Of a DNA stretch of 64,000 nt, positions 63,945 to 64,000 are shown one piece after another. Position 1 is the first letter of the stretch. Each line of letters starts with the position of its first letter. The notes beneath the pieces were generated by a model that was not told the origin of the DNA, did no database searches, and saw only the letters and a program-made list of their open reading frames with translations. Position numbers and translations under genes: made by a program. The DNA lies in the NCBI GenBank assembly GCA_018649885.1, contig JABIHA010000112.1:34983-98982 (forward strand), in the 5' to 3' direction. This stretch comes from Bacteriovoracaceae bacterium (GTDB lineage: Bacteria > Bdellovibrionota > Bacteriovoracia > Bacteriovoracales > Bacteriovoracaceae).

Positions 63945-64000
63945 ATGCCTTGGAAGGAATCTTCGGTTATGAATGAAAGAATGAAATTCGTTATGAGAGC
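63945..64000 (+). mobile_element. IS481-family transposase, 5' end only
   Basis: From ATG 63945 (AGGGGG a few bases ahead) the frame reads MPWKESSVMNERMKFVMR and runs off the window. That opening (MPWKE..V/PM.ER..FV) is characteristic of IS481-type transposases. Length and integrity cannot be judged. Confidence 0.8.

Overview
The window is AT-rich bacterial chromosome, densely coded on both strands, with one tRNA and the start of one insertion sequence. The gene families suggest a marine predatory bacterium of the Bdellovibrionota, most like Bacteriovoracales/Halobacteriovorax. The evidence is FHA-domain signalling proteins beside an orphan tadC, an MreB-PilZ pair, an FtsY with an N-terminal membrane segment, many short exported lipoproteins, frequent TTG/GTG starts and low GC. 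This placement is inferred from family content and is not a database match.

Layout. 1-5026: 3' part of dnaK, dnaJ and a TPR/periplasmic-binding lipoprotein of LpoA-like build. 5086-10708: a very small basic protein and hpt on the minus strand, then an AMP-nucleosidase-like gene, mreB, a PilZ protein, a lipoprotein and nagZ on the plus strand. 10810-19302: a compact run of tadC, a DUF192 protein, three FHA proteins, a PP2C phosphatase and a receiver-domain protein, which looks like one signalling module. 19305-21514: birA, rph, rdgB and tRNA-Pro. 21515-21891: two copies of a structured repeat just behind the tRNA, then a stretch nearly free of G. 21892-29822: PaiB-like, GNAT and Ogt genes, a TetR/diiron pair divergent from an RND exporter, a DDAH-like enzyme and an unknown protein. 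30049-35605: smc, lolA-like and an exported barrel-like protein. 35608-40564: DMT transporter, secreted EEP-fold nuclease-like protein, an exported protein, LMW-PTP and rimO. 40564-45177: a long inverted repeat, an exported DUF4214-like protein and a heterodimeric ABC exporter. 45156-51416: epmA, CoA-diphosphatase-type Nudix, ftsY, zapA, 5-formyl-THF cyclo-ligase, RNase Y and an SH3b membrane protein. 51413-60332: an exported protein, a CASTOR/POLLUX-type channel, valS behind a very long leader hairpin, an exported barrel-like protein, an SDR, two small membrane proteins and dus. 60693-64000: a CNNM/CorC protein, a CPA2 antiporter with CBS domains, and the left end of an IS481-type element.

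How the genes work together. Chaperones (dnaK/dnaJ), cell shape and division (mreB, ftsY, zapA, smc), RNA processing (rph, rny, rimO, dus, tRNA-Pro, valS, epmA) and envelope functions (lolA-like, LpoA-like, nagZ) form the core. The FHA/PP2C/receiver cluster, the MreB-linked PilZ protein and the secreted proteins are the more lineage-specific parts. The most noteworthy non-coding structures are the roughly 165-nt valS leader hairpin, the 134-bp inverted repeat after rimO, a hairpin repeat seen at two convergent gene junctions, and the paired hairpin/repeat units after tRNA-Pro. Two enzymes carry substitutions at expected catalytic positions: NagZ (His to Ser) and an SDR (Tyr to Ile).
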